Shown piece after piece: positions 7,189 to 16,449 of a stretch of 64,000 nucleotides of DNA (positions are counted from its first letter, which is position 1; each line of letters begins with the position of its first letter). Below the pieces are notes generated by a model, which did no database searches, had not been told where the DNA came from, and saw only the letters and a program-made list of their open reading frames with translations. The DNA comes from JBQTII01 sp052388275. Its GTDB lineage: Bacteria; Actinomycetota; Actinomycetes; Sporichthyales; Sporichthyaceae. Both the position numbers and the translations under genes were made by a program. The stretch lies in NCBI GenBank assembly GCA_052388275.1, contig JBQTII010000081.1:4583-68582 (forward strand), in the 5' to 3' direction.

Positions 7189-8568
7189 TCAATCGCTGCC
7201 TGCTGCCCTGGCCAGGAACAGCTCGTACACCGCGTCGATTTGACCGATCTGGGCGGCGAACTGGGTCCGCAGCCGGGCGGCGACCTTGTCCGGTGCCAGG
7301 CGGCGCTCGCCCAGGGCTCCCAGGAACGCCCCGGCCCGGTCGGCGTAGGCGTCCATGTTGGACACAGCCACAACCTGCGTTCTTTCATCGCCGCCGGCAC
7401 GGCCCCGAAGGTAGTTGTCGACATCACGCAGGTGGACCCGCCAGGCAATGAGGAACTTGGCCTCCTTGGTCGGGTCGGAGATCAAGCGCAGCAACGCCGC
7501 CAGGTCCTTGCCGTTGTCGTCGACGCTCACGCTCGCCTGACGGTAGGGACGGGCCGTGAAGTCCGCCTGACGATCGGTGCTGTAGGCAGCCAGCGTGGCC
7601 AAGGAGACCAGGTGGATGTGCTCGGCCAAGCGATAGGCCAAACCTGCCCGCAACGCTGCGGCCGGGGTGTCGGTGCTGTCCTGGAGCTCGCGCGCGCTCG
7701 CCACGCCCCGCACGATTCGGGTGGCGACCGGCTCTGCCGCGGCGGCGGCCGCTCGTAGCGAGGTGTAGCCGTCGACACTGCCGGCCTGCAATTCATCGAT
7801 CGCCGTGAGCAGTGCATTGACGTAGCGCGTGAGGTCTCCGCGCAGGAATTTGGCGTTGAGAGCGCCGCCGGTGGCCGCGCGGAGGTACCGAGCCAGCGTG
7901 CCGGTGTAGACGGAGAGCTCACCGCGCGCTGTCCGCATGTCCAGGTCGACGTTGTCCTGGGCGGCTACGGCGTAGTCGAGGACGGCGGAGTTGTGGGCGC
8001 GCCAGCCGGCCAGGAAACCCTCGTCATCGCCCGCATCGCCGGCCGACTCGGCGGCGCTCGTGGGGTTCTTCGCGGCTGAACCTGGGGAGGCGCCTTGGCT
8101 GCCCTGCAGGGCTTCGGCGCCCAGGAACTTGTCCAGCGATCTCGCCTGGGCGTCCAGCGCGTCGATCGCCTGCGCCCGCTTGGGGCTGCGCGGTGGGGTC
8201 ACCATTGCGGTCGTCACGGCCGCGCCGGTCAGGTAGACGTGGCTGATCAGCAGCGCGGTGAGCTCGGCGCGCAGCCGGGCGGCCGGGGAGTCGGCATCCC
8301 CATCGAGTTCAGCCTTGCGAGCGAAGGAGTCAGCCAACACAGCAGCGGTATCGGCTGCGGTGGTGGCGGCGTTGCGGGCACCGGCGAAGGGGTCCTGGTA
8401 GGCGCGCGCAGTGATCGCCAGATCCGGCCGAACCGCTTCCTCGGCGGCGACGGTGTCGGGGCCGGGAGTGGTGCTCCCGGCGTCGCCCGACCCACACCCG
8501 GCCAGAACGAGCACCAGCGCCAGAGCGCTGCTCCCACCGCTCAGGACCATCGCACGTCGAATCCGCAC
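7189..8568 (-). CDS. Lipoprotein of unknown function with an internal duplication
   Basis: A 459-residue exported lipoprotein: signal peptide residues 1-24, lipobox LAGC with C25 as the lipidated cysteine. The mature part has two similar halves, about 95-270 and 305-450. Matching anchors are LTALLISHVYLTGAA and LAYRLAEHIHLVSLA, then FLAGWRAHNSAVLDYAV and FLIAWRVHLRDVDNYLR. Both halves look all-helical. I do not recognise a characterised family. GTG 8568 has AAGGAGG about ten bases upstream; the ATG at 8550 is an alternative. It lies upstream of sigK on the same strand, so it may be a cell-surface partner or target of the SigK system. Confidence 0.75.
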   Translation of the reverse strand: MRIRRAMVLSGGSSALALVLVLAGCGSGDAGSTTPGPDTVAAEEAVRPDLAITARAYQDPFAGARNAATTAADTAAVLADSFARKAELDGDADSPAARLRAELTALLISHVYLTGAAVTTAMVTPPRSPKRAQAIDALDAQARSLDKFLGAEALQGSQGASPGSAAKNPTSAAESAGDAGDDEGFLAGWRAHNSAVLDYAVAAQDNVDLDMRTARGELSVYTGTLARYLRAATGGALNAKFLRGDLTRYVNALLTAIDELQAGSVDGYTSLRAAAAAAEPVATRIVRGVASARELQDSTDTPAAALRAGLAYRLAEHIHLVSLATLAAYSTDRQADFTARPYRQASVSVDDNGKDLAALLRLISDPTKEAKFLIAWRVHLRDVDNYLRGRAGGDERTQVVAVSNMDAYADRAGAFLGALGERRLAPDKVAARLRTQFAAQIGQIDAVYELFLARAAGSD

Positions 8569-8717
8569 TCGCGCTCACCCTCCTTCGTGCCGGCGCCCAA
8601 TTCTGCCCCAGGACCGGCGCCGCATCGACGGACGCAGCCCCGAACGCCAGATACCCGCGCAGGGCACGGATAAGGTTTCGTGGTTGACGCCGGAGCTGCG
8701 GAGCCCGGCGCGCGCGG

Positions 8718-9443
8718 GTGTGGGAGGTCGTCGGCGTGCTCTACCGGAGCATGAAGCTGACCATGGGTCCGATGATTCACCTGACCCACCGGCCCAAGGT
8801 CACCGGGCTCGCGCACGTCCCCACCAGCGGTCCGGCGATTCTCGCCGGCAACCACATCTCGTTCTCCGACCACTTCTTCGTACCGCTGTTCATCCACCGC
8901 AAGATCATTTATCTGGCCAAAGGGGAGTACTTCACTCGCGGCGGCGTGCGCGGAAAGTTGATGAAGAGTTTCTTCGACGCCGTCGGGCAGAAGCCGGTGG
9001 ATCGGGACAGCGGCCGTGCCGGGCTGGCCGCGATCGCCACCGCCGTCGAGGTGCTGGCCGAGGGTCACCTGTTGGGCATTTACCCCGAGGGCACTCGTTC
9101 CCCGGACGGGCGCCTCTACCGCGGCCGGGTCGGAGTCGCGCGACTGTGGCTGGAATCCGGGGCCCCCTTGCTGCCCTGCGCCGTGATCGGGACGGACCTG
9201 GTTCAACCCCCCGGGACGAAACTACCCAGACGCGCGCCGGTGACGGTCCGGTTCGGGCCGCCGATGGACGTCACTCGTTACGACGGGCGCAAGCGCGATG
9301 CGCTGTTGTTCCGCGAGATCACCGACGACATCATGCGGGAGATCGCGGCGCTGTCGGGCCAGGAGTATGTCAACGAGTACGCGAGCGATGTGAAGGAGCG
9401 CCTGGCCGCCGGCGGCGCAGACGGGCATCGACGCAGTCATTGA
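8718..9443 (+). CDS. 1-acyl-sn-glycerol-3-phosphate acyltransferase (PlsC family)
   Basis: A 241-residue membrane-associated acyltransferase. It carries the catalytic NHxxxxD motif (H46, D51 in GNHISFSDHF) and the acceptor-binding motif YPEGTRSPDG (E124-R127). These enzymes move an acyl chain from acyl-CoA or acyl-ACP to the sn-2 position of lysophosphatidate in phospholipid synthesis. GTG 8718 is the first start after the divergent lipoprotein gene. It is followed after 15 bases by the CoA-transferase pair, so the three may be co-transcribed. Paralogues can use other acceptors, so the exact substrate is inference. Confidence 0.85.
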   Translation: MWEVVGVLYRSMKLTMGPMIHLTHRPKVTGLAHVPTSGPAILAGNHISFSDHFFVPLFIHRKIIYLAKGEYFTRGGVRGKLMKSFFDAVGQKPVDRDSGRAGLAAIATAVEVLAEGHLLGIYPEGTRSPDGRLYRGRVGVARLWLESGAPLLPCAVIGTDLVQPPGTKLPRRAPVTVRFGPPMDVTRYDGRKRDALLFREITDDIMREIAALSGQEYVNEYASDVKERLAAGGADGHRRSH

Positions 9444-9458
9444 TGGTGAGGAGACGGT

Positions 9459-10235
9459 ATGGACAAGGTGGTGGCCTCCGCGGCCGGGGCTGTGGCGGAC
9501 ATTCCCCACGGGGCCACGTTGGCCGTGGGCGGATTCGGCCTCTGCGGAATTCCGGCCGTACTGATCGACGCGCTGCTGTCCCAGGGCGCAGGCTCGCTTC
9601 GGGTCGCGAGCAACAACTGCGGCATCGACGGCCACGGGCTGGGAAAGCTGCTTGCCGCCGGCCGGATCGTACGCGTCACCGCGTCCTACGTGGGGGAGAA
9701 CAAGGAGTTCGCGCGCCAGTATCTGAGCGGTGAACTCGAGGTCGAGCTCACTCCACAGGGCACGCTCGCTGAGCGCCTGCGGGCCGGCGGCGTCGGCATC
9801 CCCGCGTTCTACACCCTGGCCGGCGTCGGGACCCAGATCGAGACCGGTGGACTGCCGTGGCGCTACGACAGCGACGGCAACGTCATCGTCGCCTCGCCAC
9901 CCAAGCCGACCGCATCCTTCAACGTCGACGGAAGGGTGCAGACCTTCGTGCTCGAGGAGGCCTTCCGTGCCGATTACGCCCTGATCCGCGCCGCCAAGGG
10001 CGACCGGCACGGCAACCTGGTGTTCAACAAGTCCGCCCAGAACTTCAACCCACTCGCCGCGATGTCGGCCAAGGTGGCGATAGTCGAGGTCGAGGAACTG
10101 GTCGAGGTCGGCGAGCTGGACCCGGACCAGGTGCACCTGCCCGGGGTGTTCGTGCACCGGGTCGTGGAACTGACGCCGGCTCAGGCCGCCGACAAGCAGG
10201 TCGAGAAGGCCACCACCCGCGAACGGAAGGTATGA
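9459..10235 (+). CDS. 3-oxoacid CoA-transferase-type enzyme, subunit A
   Basis: A 258-residue family I CoA-transferase alpha subunit, with the glycine-rich start GATLAVGGFGLCGIPAVLIDAL and the later ALIRAAKGDRHGNLVFNKSAQNFNPL. Together with subunit B it moves CoA between acyl groups, classically succinyl-CoA to acetoacetate in ketone-body or fatty-acid breakdown. Family I members with other specificities look alike, so the substrate is not fixed by sequence here. ATG 9459 follows GAGGAGACGGT, a clear ribosome site. The gene ends one base before the GTG/ATG start of subunit B. Confidence 0.9.
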   Translation: MDKVVASAAGAVADIPHGATLAVGGFGLCGIPAVLIDALLSQGAGSLRVASNNCGIDGHGLGKLLAAGRIVRVTASYVGENKEFARQYLSGELEVELTPQGTLAERLRAGGVGIPAFYTLAGVGTQIETGGLPWRYDSDGNVIVASPPKPTASFNVDGRVQTFVLEEAFRADYALIRAAKGDRHGNLVFNKSAQNFNPLAAMSAKVAIVEVEELVEVGELDPDQVHLPGVFVHRVVELTPAQAADKQVEKATTRERKV

Positions 10236-10907
10236 GTGATGAGCCTTACCCGCGAACAGATGGCGGCCCGGGCCGCGGCCGAACTCCTCGACGGGTCCTA
10301 CGTCAACCTCGGCATCGGCCTGCCGACCCTGGTACCGAACTATGTCGCCGAGGGCGTCGAGCTCCTCCTGCAGTCGGAGAACGGCATCCTGGGCACCGGG
10401 GCCTACCCGTACCCGGACGAGGTCGACCCGGACCTGATCAATGCCGGCAAGGAGACCGTCACCCTGCGTCCCGGGGCCTCCTTCTTCGATTCCGCGCTGA
10501 GTTTCGGCATGATCCGCGGCGGCAAGGTCGACGCCGCGATCTTGGGGGCGATGCAGGTGTCGGCTGCCGGCGACCTGGCGAACTGGATGATCCCCGGCAA
10601 GATGGTCAAGGGGATGGGCGGGGCGATGGATCTCGTGCACGGCGCCAAGCATGTGATTGTGCTGATGGAACATGTCGCTCGCGACGGCACCTACAAGATC
10701 GTCAACGAGTGCTCGCTGCCCTACACCGGGCGCCAGGTCGTGCACCGGATCATCACCGACCTTGCCGTCATGGACATCACCCCCCGTGGGCTACTGCTGC
10801 GCGAGCGGGCCCCCGGGGTCAGCGTCGAGGACATTCGAGTCGCCACCGAGCCCGACTTCGAGGTTGCGGCTGATCTGTGCGAGATCGCGATCCCCGTCGG
10901 AGTCTGA
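10236..10907 (+). CDS. 3-oxoacid CoA-transferase-type enzyme, subunit B
   Basis: A 223-residue beta subunit carrying the catalytic glutamate in the motif LQSENGILGTG (E48 counting from GTG 10236; ATG 10239 is equally possible and loses one residue). GLPTLVPNYV and the later LMEHVARDGTYKIV are typical of the family. It directly follows subunit A and forms a heteromeric enzyme with it. The gene ends eight bases from the stop of the convergent nitrate reductase gene, and I see no clear terminator hairpin in that space. Confidence 0.9.
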   Translation: MMSLTREQMAARAAAELLDGSYVNLGIGLPTLVPNYVAEGVELLLQSENGILGTGAYPYPDEVDPDLINAGKETVTLRPGASFFDSALSFGMIRGGKVDAAILGAMQVSAAGDLANWMIPGKMVKGMGGAMDLVHGAKHVIVLMEHVARDGTYKIVNECSLPYTGRQVVHRIITDLAVMDITPRGLLLRERAPGVSVEDIRVATEPDFEVAADLCEIAIPVGV

Positions 10908-10914
10908 CGCACCC

Positions 10915-13900
10915 TCAATACACGTCCCGGACGTAGCGCTTCTGAGTCGCCATGCTGCGGACATACTCCTCGGCGCGCTCACCTAGGCCGCCATGATCGC
11001 GCACGATCTCGATGAGTACGGCGTGTACGTCCTTGGCCATACGCCCGGCATCACCGCAGACGTACACGTGGGCGCCGGCATCCAGCCAACGCCAGAACTC
11101 AAGACCTGCCGCACGCATCAGATCCTGGACGTAGACCTTCTGGCGCTGGTCGCGGGAGAAGGCCAGAGAGAGCCGGGTCAGCAGACCACTGCTGTAGAAC
11201 TCCTCGAGTTCGGCGCGGTAATAGAAATCGGTGGCGGCCCGCTGCTCACCGAAGAACAGCCAGTTGCGCCCGTGGTGACCTAACGCACGGCGTTCCTGCA
11301 AGAAGGCGCGAAACGGCGCGACGCCGGTGCCCGGACCGATCATGATCATCGGGGTTCGATTATCGGCCGGGGGGCGGAAGTGCGGGGAACGTTGCACGAA
11401 TACCGGCACGGTCTCATTCGCGCAGCGGTCCGCGAGGTAGGTCGAACAGACCCCGTGGCGTGAGCGTCCGGAGTAGGCGTAGCGCACCGCGGAGACGGTG
11501 AGTTCGACCTCCACCGCAGACACTTTGGGGCTGCCCGAAATCGAGTACAGCCGCGGGGTCAGCCGCTTGAGGACCTCGAGCCATTCGGTGGGTTCGGCGC
11601 GGACCGGATACTCGGTGAGAAGATCCATCGACTGGCGCCCCCACAGCCACTGCTCAAGCGCGATCACGTTGTGGGGACGCAACAGGCGCGAGAGCTCGCG
11701 GTCCGGTTTGCGTTCGACGGCGAAGCGCAGCAGTGCCGGGGTGATGCGCACGATGTCGAGATGTTCCGTTGCCGCAGTCCGCAGATCGGTCGCGCCCACC
11801 CCGTCGATCTCGACGACCGCGCCGCCGTCCAGGCCGGTGACGGTGAGCCATTCCTGGACGACCGCGGCGTCGTTCTTGGGCCACACCCCGATGGCGTCGC
11901 CGGCCTCGTACTCACAGCCGGACTCGAGTGCGAACGCGAACTTGCGTACGTCCTTGACCGAGCCCGCGCCCGACAGCGCCTGGTTGGTGACCAGCCGCGT
12001 CGGCAGCGGGCGCTGGCGGGAAAACGGGCGCTGGGCGGCGCCGGTGTGGCCGTCGGGCACCTGCCGTCCGAAGGACTGGCTGCTATAGCCACCAGCTGTT
12101 CGGACGTCAGCGGAAGGTGCCTGGCGGACGTCCGAAGCAGTGGCTGCTATAGCGACCGGTGGCTCGGACGTTGCGGCGCGCGCGGGGAGCGGGGCGGGCG
12201 CGGGGTCCGGGGCGGCGGGGGGGAGCGGGGGGGCGGGGGGGTCCGGGTGGGTGGGTCGCAACACGTTGCGGATCTCGGTGAGCCAGTTCGCAGCGCGGGC
12301 CCGGTCTTCGACCTCCAGGTCGACCCGTGCGAGCAGGCGGGTGGCGCCCAGGGCCGCGAGGCGTTCGTCGAGTCTGCGGCCGTGGCCGCAGAAGTCGGCG
12401 TAGACGGGGTCACCGAAAGCCAGCACCGCAAACGAGGTGTCCGGTAGCTCGGGGGCGCCGGCGGCGCAGAGCGCGCCCCAGAAGGCGGCGCCGTTGTCCG
12501 GGGCGTCGCCGTCGCCGAAGGTGCTGGTCACGATCACCAGGTACGCAGCCTGGGCAATCGTGGCCACCTCCACCTCGTCCATCACCACGAGGTCCACCTG
12601 CAACCCGTCGCGACGAAGTAGCGCCGCGGCCCCGGTGGCGAAATCTTCGGCGTTGCCGGTCTGCGATGCCCAGGCGAGCAGTACCCGCTCACCGCCAGGT
12701 GACCTCATAGCCGGCGACGAGGCCGCACCCGCCGAGCCGGCCGGTGCAACGGGATCGGGTGAGCTCTGGCCACCCGATTCCAGGGGTGTTTCGCCGTGGC
12801 GGCGCTCATCCCCCATGACGGGGGCGGCCAGGGAGGTGAGCACACCATCCACCCACGCGCGAACCGGACCGGTGAAGGGGGCGTCAGGCGCGAGCATCGA
12901 CGGAATCGAGCCTCCGCGTTCGACGGCCCAGAACAGGCCGGCGAGAAAATGCCGCTGTTGCTCGGTGAAGTCCGGGGTACCAAGCACTCCCAGGCCAAGC
13001 GCCGCGGCGACCGCGGCCAGCGGATAGTCCGATGTTCCGGAGGGTGTCGTTCCTTGTGCTGACGCAGCGTCACTACTAGCGGGCACCGGCAAGGAGGGAG
13101 CCTCGGTCGCCAAGGTCGTGCCGATGCGGCTCAGTGCGACCGCACAGTGCTTGAACTCGGGTTGAAAGGAGACCGGATCGACGGCGTCGCTGGTGACCAC
13201 GTTGATGGCCAGGTCCATCCCGAACGCATCGCCCCAGTGGAAGGGCGCGAAACAGGTGCCCGGCAGGGTCCGCTCCTCCACCCGCGCCGGGAGCACCGCC
13301 CGACCACGTCGGGAGACGATCTCGACCGCGTCGCCATCGCCGATCCCGAGGTGGGCGGCGTCGGTGGGGTGGATCTCCACGAATGGGCCGGGATTGAGGC
13401 GGTTCAGCTTGGCTACCTTGCCGGTCTTGGTCATCGTGTGCCATTGATGTGCGAGCCGCCCGGTGGTGAGCACCAGCGGGTAGCTCTGATCGGGGGCCTC
13501 GGCCGGACCCAGGTGCGGGCGGGCGTGGAACACCGCACGCCCATTCGCCGTCGCGAACACCAGGCGCGGCCGATTGCCGTCGGCGTCGATCAGCTCACGG
13601 TGACTGGTGCCGTCATTCAGATAGCGGATCGGGTGGCGGGTGTCGGTGTCCCCGGGCGGGCTCGGCCATTGCACGGGGGAGGTGCGCAGCCGGTCGTAGG
13701 TGACGCCGCGGATGTCCCAGCCGGTAGCCGGGTTCGCGGCGCCGCGCAACTCGTCGAAGATCTGCTCGGCGCAGTCGTAATCGAAGGCGTCCCCAAAGCC
13801 GAGCCCGCGACCGACGCGGGCAATCAGATCCCAGTCCGCAAGCGCCTCGCCGGGCGGATCGGCGACGGCCGTCAGCAAGGTGAGATTGCGCTCGGAGTTG

Positions 13901-15354
13901 ACGAAAACTCCGTCCACCTCGGTCCACAGCGCCGCCGGGAGCACAATGTCGGCGTAGGCGGTGGTCTCGGCGTCGCCGAAGCACTCCTGCACAATGACGA
14001 GGTCGGCATTCGCCAGTCCGGCGAGCACAAGATCACGATTGGCGATGGAGACCACCGGGTTGGTGCAGATCACCCATACCGCTTTGATCTGACCAGTACT
14101 CAGTTTTTCGAAAAGGTCTATGGTGCCGCTGCCGACCTGGGTCGGGATGGTTCCTGCGGGCAGGCCCCATAGCTTCTCCATAAAGGCCCGGTCAGCGTCG
14201 ATCAGCACCGAGCGCTGCCCGGGCAGCCCCGGGCCCAGATATCCCATCTCGCGGCCACCCATGGCGTTCGGCTGCCCGGTAAGGGAGAACGGGCCGGATC
14301 CGGTCCGGGCGATCGCACCGGTCGCCAGATGCAGGTTGCAGATTGCCGTGGTGTTCGCGGTGCCCTGCGTGGACTGGTTCAGGCCCATCGTCCAGCAGGT
14401 CATCCAGTTCTCGGCCTCGCCGATCCAGCGGGCGGCGGTGCGAAGATCGGCCTCACTCAGGCCGGTGAGCGCCGCGACCACGGCGGGGGAGTAGTCGGCA
14501 AGGAAGGCTTCCATGCCTACCCCGCCGGCATCGACCCAGCCGTCGGTGAACTCGCCGATAAAGACCGGATCGATGTGCCCCTCCGCGACGATCAGATGCA
14601 GCAACCCGTGCAGCATGGCGAGGTCGGTGCCGGGGGCGATCTGCAGATGCAGGTCCGCCTTCTCCGCGGTGGGCGTGCGGCGTGGATCAACGACGATCAA
14701 CTTCGCCCCGGCGCGCACCCGTTCCATCATTCGCAAGAACAGGATGGGGTGACAGTCAGCCATGTTGGCCCCGGTTACCAGGAACACGTCCGCGTGGTCG
14801 AAGTCGTCATAGGACCCCGGGGGAGCGTCCGACCCGAGCGCGGCCTTGTAGCCCGCACCGGCACTCGCCATGCACAAGCGCGAGTTGGACTCGATCCCAT
14901 TCGTCCGCAGGTACCCCTTGGCGAGCTTGGTCGCCAGGTACTGCGCCTCCAGCGTCATCTGACCTGAGACGTAGAGAGCCACCGAATCCGGACCGTGGGC
15001 GTCGATGATCGTACGCAGGCGGGCAACCGCCTCCGCGACAGCGTCCGCTACCCCGACTGCGATCGGAGCGGCGCCGCGTTCAGGTCGGATCAAGGCGCTC
15101 TCCAGGCGGCCCGGCGCACTGGCCGCGTCGGCACTGGTCGCACCCTTGGTACACATCCGGCCACGATTGGCCGGGTGATCGGGATCTCCCTTGACCGAGG
15201 CGACCCGGCGGCGCCGGGTAGCCGGGTCGGTCTCGATCTGCAACAGCAGCCCGCACCCGACTCCGCAGTAGGAGCAGACCCCTCGGGCACGGGAGTGGGC
15301 CGCGTCAGCGGGCGCAGCGGCACCAGCGGCCGAGGTGGGGGCATCCTCGTTCAT
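10915..15354 (-). CDS. Assimilatory nitrate reductase fused to CysJ-like sulfite reductase flavoprotein
   Basis: A 1479-residue single polypeptide. Residues 1-75 hold a 4Fe-4S site (C27, C30, C34, C68); about 80-750 is a molybdo-bis-MGD domain with the Mo-ligand cysteine in SRLCMASA (C161); about 885-1030 is a flavodoxin domain (LLAWASQTGNAEDFATG); a Pro/Ala-rich linker follows; the C-terminal 370 residues are an FAD/NADPH ferredoxin-reductase module (RLYSISGSP, GPGTGVAPFRAFLQER, ending RYVRDVY). Electrons would pass from NADPH through FAD, FMN and Fe-S to Mo, reducing nitrate to nitrite in the cytosol. Fusions of this type are known in actinobacteria. No nitrite reductase or nitrate transporter gene is next to it. 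Confidence 0.9.
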   Translation of the reverse strand: MNEDAPTSAAGAAAPADAAHSRARGVCSYCGVGCGLLLQIETDPATRRRRVASVKGDPDHPANRGRMCTKGATSADAASAPGRLESALIRPERGAAPIAVGVADAVAEAVARLRTIIDAHGPDSVALYVSGQMTLEAQYLATKLAKGYLRTNGIESNSRLCMASAGAGYKAALGSDAPPGSYDDFDHADVFLVTGANMADCHPILFLRMMERVRAGAKLIVVDPRRTPTAEKADLHLQIAPGTDLAMLHGLLHLIVAEGHIDPVFIGEFTDGWVDAGGVGMEAFLADYSPAVVAALTGLSEADLRTAARWIGEAENWMTCWTMGLNQSTQGTANTTAICNLHLATGAIARTGSGPFSLTGQPNAMGGREMGYLGPGLPGQRSVLIDADRAFMEKLWGLPAGTIPTQVGSGTIDLFEKLSTGQIKAVWVICTNPVVSIANRDLVLAGLANADLVIVQECFGDAETTAYADIVLPAALWTEVDGVFVNSERNLTLLTAVADPPGEALADWDLIARVGRGLGFGDAFDYDCAEQIFDELRGAANPATGWDIRGVTYDRLRTSPVQWPSPPGDTDTRHPIRYLNDGTSHRELIDADGNRPRLVFATANGRAVFHARPHLGPAEAPDQSYPLVLTTGRLAHQWHTMTKTGKVAKLNRLNPGPFVEIHPTDAAHLGIGDGDAVEIVSRRGRAVLPARVEERTLPGTCFAPFHWGDAFGMDLAINVVTSDAVDPVSFQPEFKHCAVALSRIGTTLATEAPSLPVPASSDAASAQGTTPSGTSDYPLAAVAAALGLGVLGTPDFTEQQRHFLAGLFWAVERGGSIPSMLAPDAPFTGPVRAWVDGVLTSLAAPVMGDERRHGETPLESGGQSSPDPVAPAGSAGAASSPAMRSPGGERVLLAWASQTGNAEDFATGAAALLRRDGLQVDLVVMDEVEVATIAQAAYLVIVTSTFGDGDAPDNGAAFWGALCAAGAPELPDTSFAVLAFGDPVYADFCGHGRRLDERLAALGATRLLARVDLEVEDRARAANWLTEIRNVLRPTHPDPPAPPLPPAAPDPAPAPLPARAATSEPPVAIAATASDVRQAPSADVRTAGGYSSQSFGRQVPDGHTGAAQRPFSRQRPLPTRLVTNQALSGAGSVKDVRKFAFALESGCEYEAGDAIGVWPKNDAAVVQEWLTVTGLDGGAVVEIDGVGATDLRTAATEHLDIVRITPALLRFAVERKPDRELSRLLRPHNVIALEQWLWGRQSMDLLTEYPVRAEPTEWLEVLKRLTPRLYSISGSPKVSAVEVELTVSAVRYAYSGRSRHGVCSTYLADRCANETVPVFVQRSPHFRPPADNRTPMIMIGPGTGVAPFRAFLQERRALGHHGRNWLFFGEQRAATDFYYRAELEEFYSSGLLTRLSLAFSRDQRQKVYVQDLMRAAGLEFWRWLDAGAHVYVCGDAGRMAKDVHAVLIEIVRDHGGLGERAEEYVRSMATQKRYVRDVY
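12067..12171. repeat. 41-base imperfect direct repeat in the nitrate reductase linker
   Basis: Copies at 12067-12107 and 12131-12171 match at 34 of 41 positions, sharing TGGCTGCTATAGC and CTCGGACGT/TTCGGACGT. The offset is 64 bases, not a multiple of three, so the two copies are read in different frames in the linker between the flavodoxin and FAD domains. This points to a DNA-level repeat tolerated in disordered protein. Confidence 0.65.
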
Positions 15355-15377
15355 GGGGTTCAGCAGAACCGTCCCGT

Positions 15378-15472
15378 GTTTCCGAATGATTTCCGGTCGA
15401 TCAGCACGCCCGAAACACCATCATCACAACACGCTGCCCCCAGCGTGAGACCTCGACTTTGCCCTGATCAGG
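15378..15472. promoter_or_regulatory. Regulatory region between nitrate reductase and a small divergent gene
   Basis: Three structures lie in this 162-base divergent gap. On the minus strand GAAAT and GAAAC (within 15378-15394) are six bases apart, resembling half of a GlnR box. CACGCTG and CAGCGTG (15430-15447) form a 7-base-pair hairpin with a CCCC loop. CCTGATCAGG (15463-15472) is a perfect palindrome. GlnR control of nitrate reductase is known in actinobacteria; applying it here is weak inference. Confidence 0.3.
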
Positions 15473-15516
15473 CAGGATTGGGGCCTCGTGCCAAGAATGG
15501 GACCAGGGGGGTTCGG

Positions 15517-15837
15517 ATGAACACGAGCAGAGTCCGGATCCTGGCCGGGTTGAGCGTGTTCGGCGGACAAGGAGCGCAGATCAGCATTCATGACGACCAG
15601 ATCCGCTTCGAAGCCCCCGACGGCGCGAGCTTTGAGGTGGACGCCGCCGAGATCCGGCGTGGGTCCTTCAACACCCTCAACGGCATGTGGGTGCTCAAGC
15701 TCAGAGACGGCCGCAAGGTCCGCTTTCAGGGGGCCGGGGCAATGCTGTCCGCCGATAGCAGCCCGGCCGGCAAGCTCACCAACGAACTGCTTTTGGCGCT
15801 GCTGAAGAAGCACCGGGCCGGACGGTTCACCATCTGA
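15517..15837 (+). CDS. Small hypothetical protein, 106 residues
   Basis: Begins MNTSRVRILAGLSVFGG and ends KKHRAGRFTI. No signal peptide beyond a weak hydrophobic start, no membrane helix, no cysteines or known motif. The pattern of short alternating strands (IHDDQIRFEAPDGASFEVDAAEI, VLKLRDGRKVRFQGAG) suggests a small beta-rich fold. The ATG at 15517 follows a GGGGGG run. The gene ends just before a convergent cupredoxin gene. I do not recognise the family; the coding call rests on length, start context and amino-acid composition. Confidence 0.6.
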   Translation: MNTSRVRILAGLSVFGGQGAQISIHDDQIRFEAPDGASFEVDAAEIRRGSFNTLNGMWVLKLRDGRKVRFQGAGAMLSADSSPAGKLTNELLLALLKKHRAGRFTI

Positions 15838-15843
15838 GCCGCG

Positions 15844-16215
15844 CTACTTTTTCGGCACGACCTTGATCGTGGCCACCATCTCCGGGTGGAAGCTGCAGAA
15901 GTAGCGGTAGATCCCAGGCTTGGTGAACTTCTTCGTGTACTTGTCCTGCTGGGCCAGGGCGGGCGAGGCGAAGGCACGCGGAGCCTTGGTCGTGGCGACG
16001 TCATGGGTGTCAAGGTCCAGGTTCGTCCAGCGCACCTTGGAGCCGACCTCGACCGTCGGCTTCTTGGGCAGGTAGGTGAAGTCGACGATCTTCACCTTCG
16101 TGACGGGAATCGGCTCCGGCGCCGCCGCCGCCGCCAAGGCGGGCGCGAGTACCACCGTCATCCCCACGAGGACGGCAATTGCCGTCCTCGACAGCGCGGT
16201 CAACTTTGGCACCAC
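15844..16215 (-). CDS. Exported cupredoxin (plastocyanin/amicyanin-like)
   Basis: A small exported blue-copper-type protein. A signal peptide (ALSRTAIAVLVGMTVVLAPALAAAAA) is followed by a cupredoxin domain whose ligands are visible: His in LDTHDVATT, then Cys, His and Met in YRYFCSFHPEMVATI. Such domains carry electrons outside the membrane. The start is uncertain: GTG 16215 or 16212 has GAGG at 16221-16224, while ATG 16263 gives a longer N-terminus (MTDSVKTRARSD). The partner redox protein is not evident; the nearest enzymes are the nitrate reductase fusion and a small hypothetical protein. Confidence 0.8.
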   Translation of the reverse strand: MVPKLTALSRTAIAVLVGMTVVLAPALAAAAAPEPIPVTKVKIVDFTYLPKKPTVEVGSKVRWTNLDLDTHDVATTKAPRAFASPALAQQDKYTKKFTKPGIYRYFCSFHPEMVATIKVVPKK

Positions 16216-16449
16216 ACATACCTCGCAGTCGCTTCTCGCCCGGGTCTTCACAGAATCGGTCATCGGACGTGCGCCGCCTTGCTCATCCCCTCCAATGGGG
16301 GAGGCCTCGGCTGCACCCATCCTCGCCCCGTGCCCTGGGAGAACGCTGCGTCCAGGTCCGCACAGGCTCAGGCCGCCGTGTGGAAGTGACATAACGTTCA
16401 TTATCGGCGAACTACCGATCCCCTCGGACATCGCGCGCAATGAGCGCAC

